DNA of 19,772 nucleotides. It comes from Isohypsibius dastychi (Eukaryota; Tardigrada; Eutardigrada; Parachela; Isohypsibiidae). Shown here in pieces: positions 19,167 through 19,772 of this stretch. The notes under the pieces are model-generated. The model did no database searches. It saw only the letters and a list, made by a program, of their open reading frames with translations, and was not told the DNA's origin. The stretch lies in contig JAQIWT010000462.1 of NCBI GenBank assembly GCA_034696485.1, positions 1 to 19,772 of the forward strand. The letters are read 5' to 3'. Position 1 is the first letter of the stretch. Every line of letters begins with the position of its first letter. The position numbers and the translations under genes are program-made.

Positions 19167-19663
19167 AGCTCTTGAGGGTTCTACCGGCACGTTGGCGATT
19201 CATAACTCTTCCAGCCAGAGTTGACCATCGAATTTTTAAGTCGAGGATGGTGGTAAACTCCAAGTTTTAAAACCATCAAAATGAAGTTGCAACATTTGTT
19301 ACAACCGAGCAGTGGCTTTTTCCTTGTCTCCTTCGGATTGAACATGCAATACCACTTTATGTTTTTCTGTTGGATCAAAATCACATTCATCAAGTTTATT
19401 AAGTCACTTAATAAATGTAGAACACATTCAAAGCAAACTCTTTCTGAGCGGAGGAGCCTCGGAAAAAATGTCAGTGTTCGAAGCTCTAAATTTGATTTTC
19501 CAAATATAAACAGACCTTTGAATTCGACAATTCAAGTGATCCGCTTCAGTTTACGGATTATCAAACCGATGGTTCTTGAGCTTGTTTGATATTTCACAAG
19601 CCGATGATAAAACTGCCAAAATACTATCTTGATTTCATTTGAAAAACTCAAGCCAGCGCTGAT

Positions 19664-19761
19664 TTACGTTACAAACGTAAAACAGCCTTACGTTTGTAAA
19701 ACGTCGTAAAACGTTGTAATACGTCTCGTATTACGATTACGAGAAGCAAATCTGCTCGTAA
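19664..19761. repeat. Right subterminal TTACG/CGTAA cluster
   Basis: Four TTACG and three CGTAA copies occur in about 100 bases next to the right end, mirroring the left cluster. Further one-base variants (TTGTAAAACG, GTTGTAATACG) are interspersed. Confidence 0.8.
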
Positions 19762-19772
19762 GCACAACCCTA
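19757..19772 (-). repeat. Right terminal inverted repeat of the hAT-like element
   Basis: On the minus strand it reads TAGGGTTGTGCTTACG. It stops at the last base of the window, so the right-hand target-site duplication is not visible. Confidence 0.82.

Larger units (their letters stand above)
19023..19772. mobile_element. hAT-like non-autonomous DNA transposon (MITE)
   Basis: The segment begins TAGGGATGTGCTTACG (19023-19038) and ends, read on the minus strand, TAGGGTTGTGCTTACG (19757-19772). These are 16-base terminal inverted repeats with 15 matches. A TAGGG start is typical of hAT superfamily ends. Both subterminal zones are packed with TTACG or CGTAA motifs. At 750 bases it is too short for a transposase, and its middle (about 19170-19665) has no intact transposase. 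hAT elements duplicate 8 bases, here CCCGTGGA at 19015-19022; the right copy would lie just beyond the window. Class assignment rests on the end sequence alone. Confidence 0.8.

Noticed and set aside
19281-19589. Plus-strand 102-codon open frame inside the MITE
   Set aside because: It has no transposase motif and lies in the middle of a non-autonomous element. Chance is likely.
1-19772. tRNA genes, CRISPR arrays, bacterial operon signals
   Set aside because: No B-box-like GGTTCRANNCC with a matching A box was seen by eye, and the window is clearly spliced eukaryotic DNA.

Overview
This is a eukaryotic, animal-type genomic window. Seven spliced protein-coding genes can be joined in frame, using standard GT-AG introns and the standard code. 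Many introns are very short (49-76 bases, nine of them in one gene), a few reach 270-475 bases, and gene spacing is tight. The two ZP-domain proteins have the layout typical of arthropod and other ecdysozoan cuticle or apical-matrix ZP proteins (CE..HM.V..F...F.G..YSKGHY, R.IRC.W, FKFP, furin site, membrane segment). Together with the compact introns this suggests a small-genome arthropod, perhaps a crustacean. That placement is an inference and no species can be named. Similarity to known proteins was judged from memory of the families; no alignment or search was run.

Layout. Plus strand, 2-2171: MON1, a subunit of the Mon1-Ccz1 Rab7 exchange factor. Plus, 2469-3083: RABIF/MSS4, a zinc-binding Rab factor. 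3084-4114: no gene seen. Plus, 4115-6664: first ZP-domain membrane protein, with a short tail. Minus, 7289-7733: CEBPZOS-like mitochondrial microprotein. 7734-8620: intergenic, with a G-rich block. Plus, 8621-11815: second ZP-domain membrane protein, a tandem paralogue with a long cytoplasmic tail of repeated R-S-L-R-S motifs. Minus, 11998-15180: APCDD1-like Wnt antagonist in six exons, convergent with the second ZP gene. 15181-17191: about 2 kb with no recognisable gene. Minus, 17192-18889: DNMT2/TRDMT1 tRNA cytosine-5 methyltransferase in ten exons. 19023-19772: a hAT-like non-autonomous transposon with terminal inverted repeats and many TTACG/CGTAA motifs. Its right end coincides with the last base of the window.

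How the genes relate. MON1 and RABIF both act on Rab GTPases. The two ZP genes are a tandem pair, probably building the apical extracellular matrix, and they flank the antisense CEBPZOS gene. APCDD1, DNMT2 and CEBPZOS have no obvious functional link to their neighbours. No wholly unknown multi-gene system was found. The most unusual features are the R-S-L-R-S tail of the second ZP protein, with a retainable intron that would remove it, and the transposon 133 bases upstream of the DNMT2 start codon.
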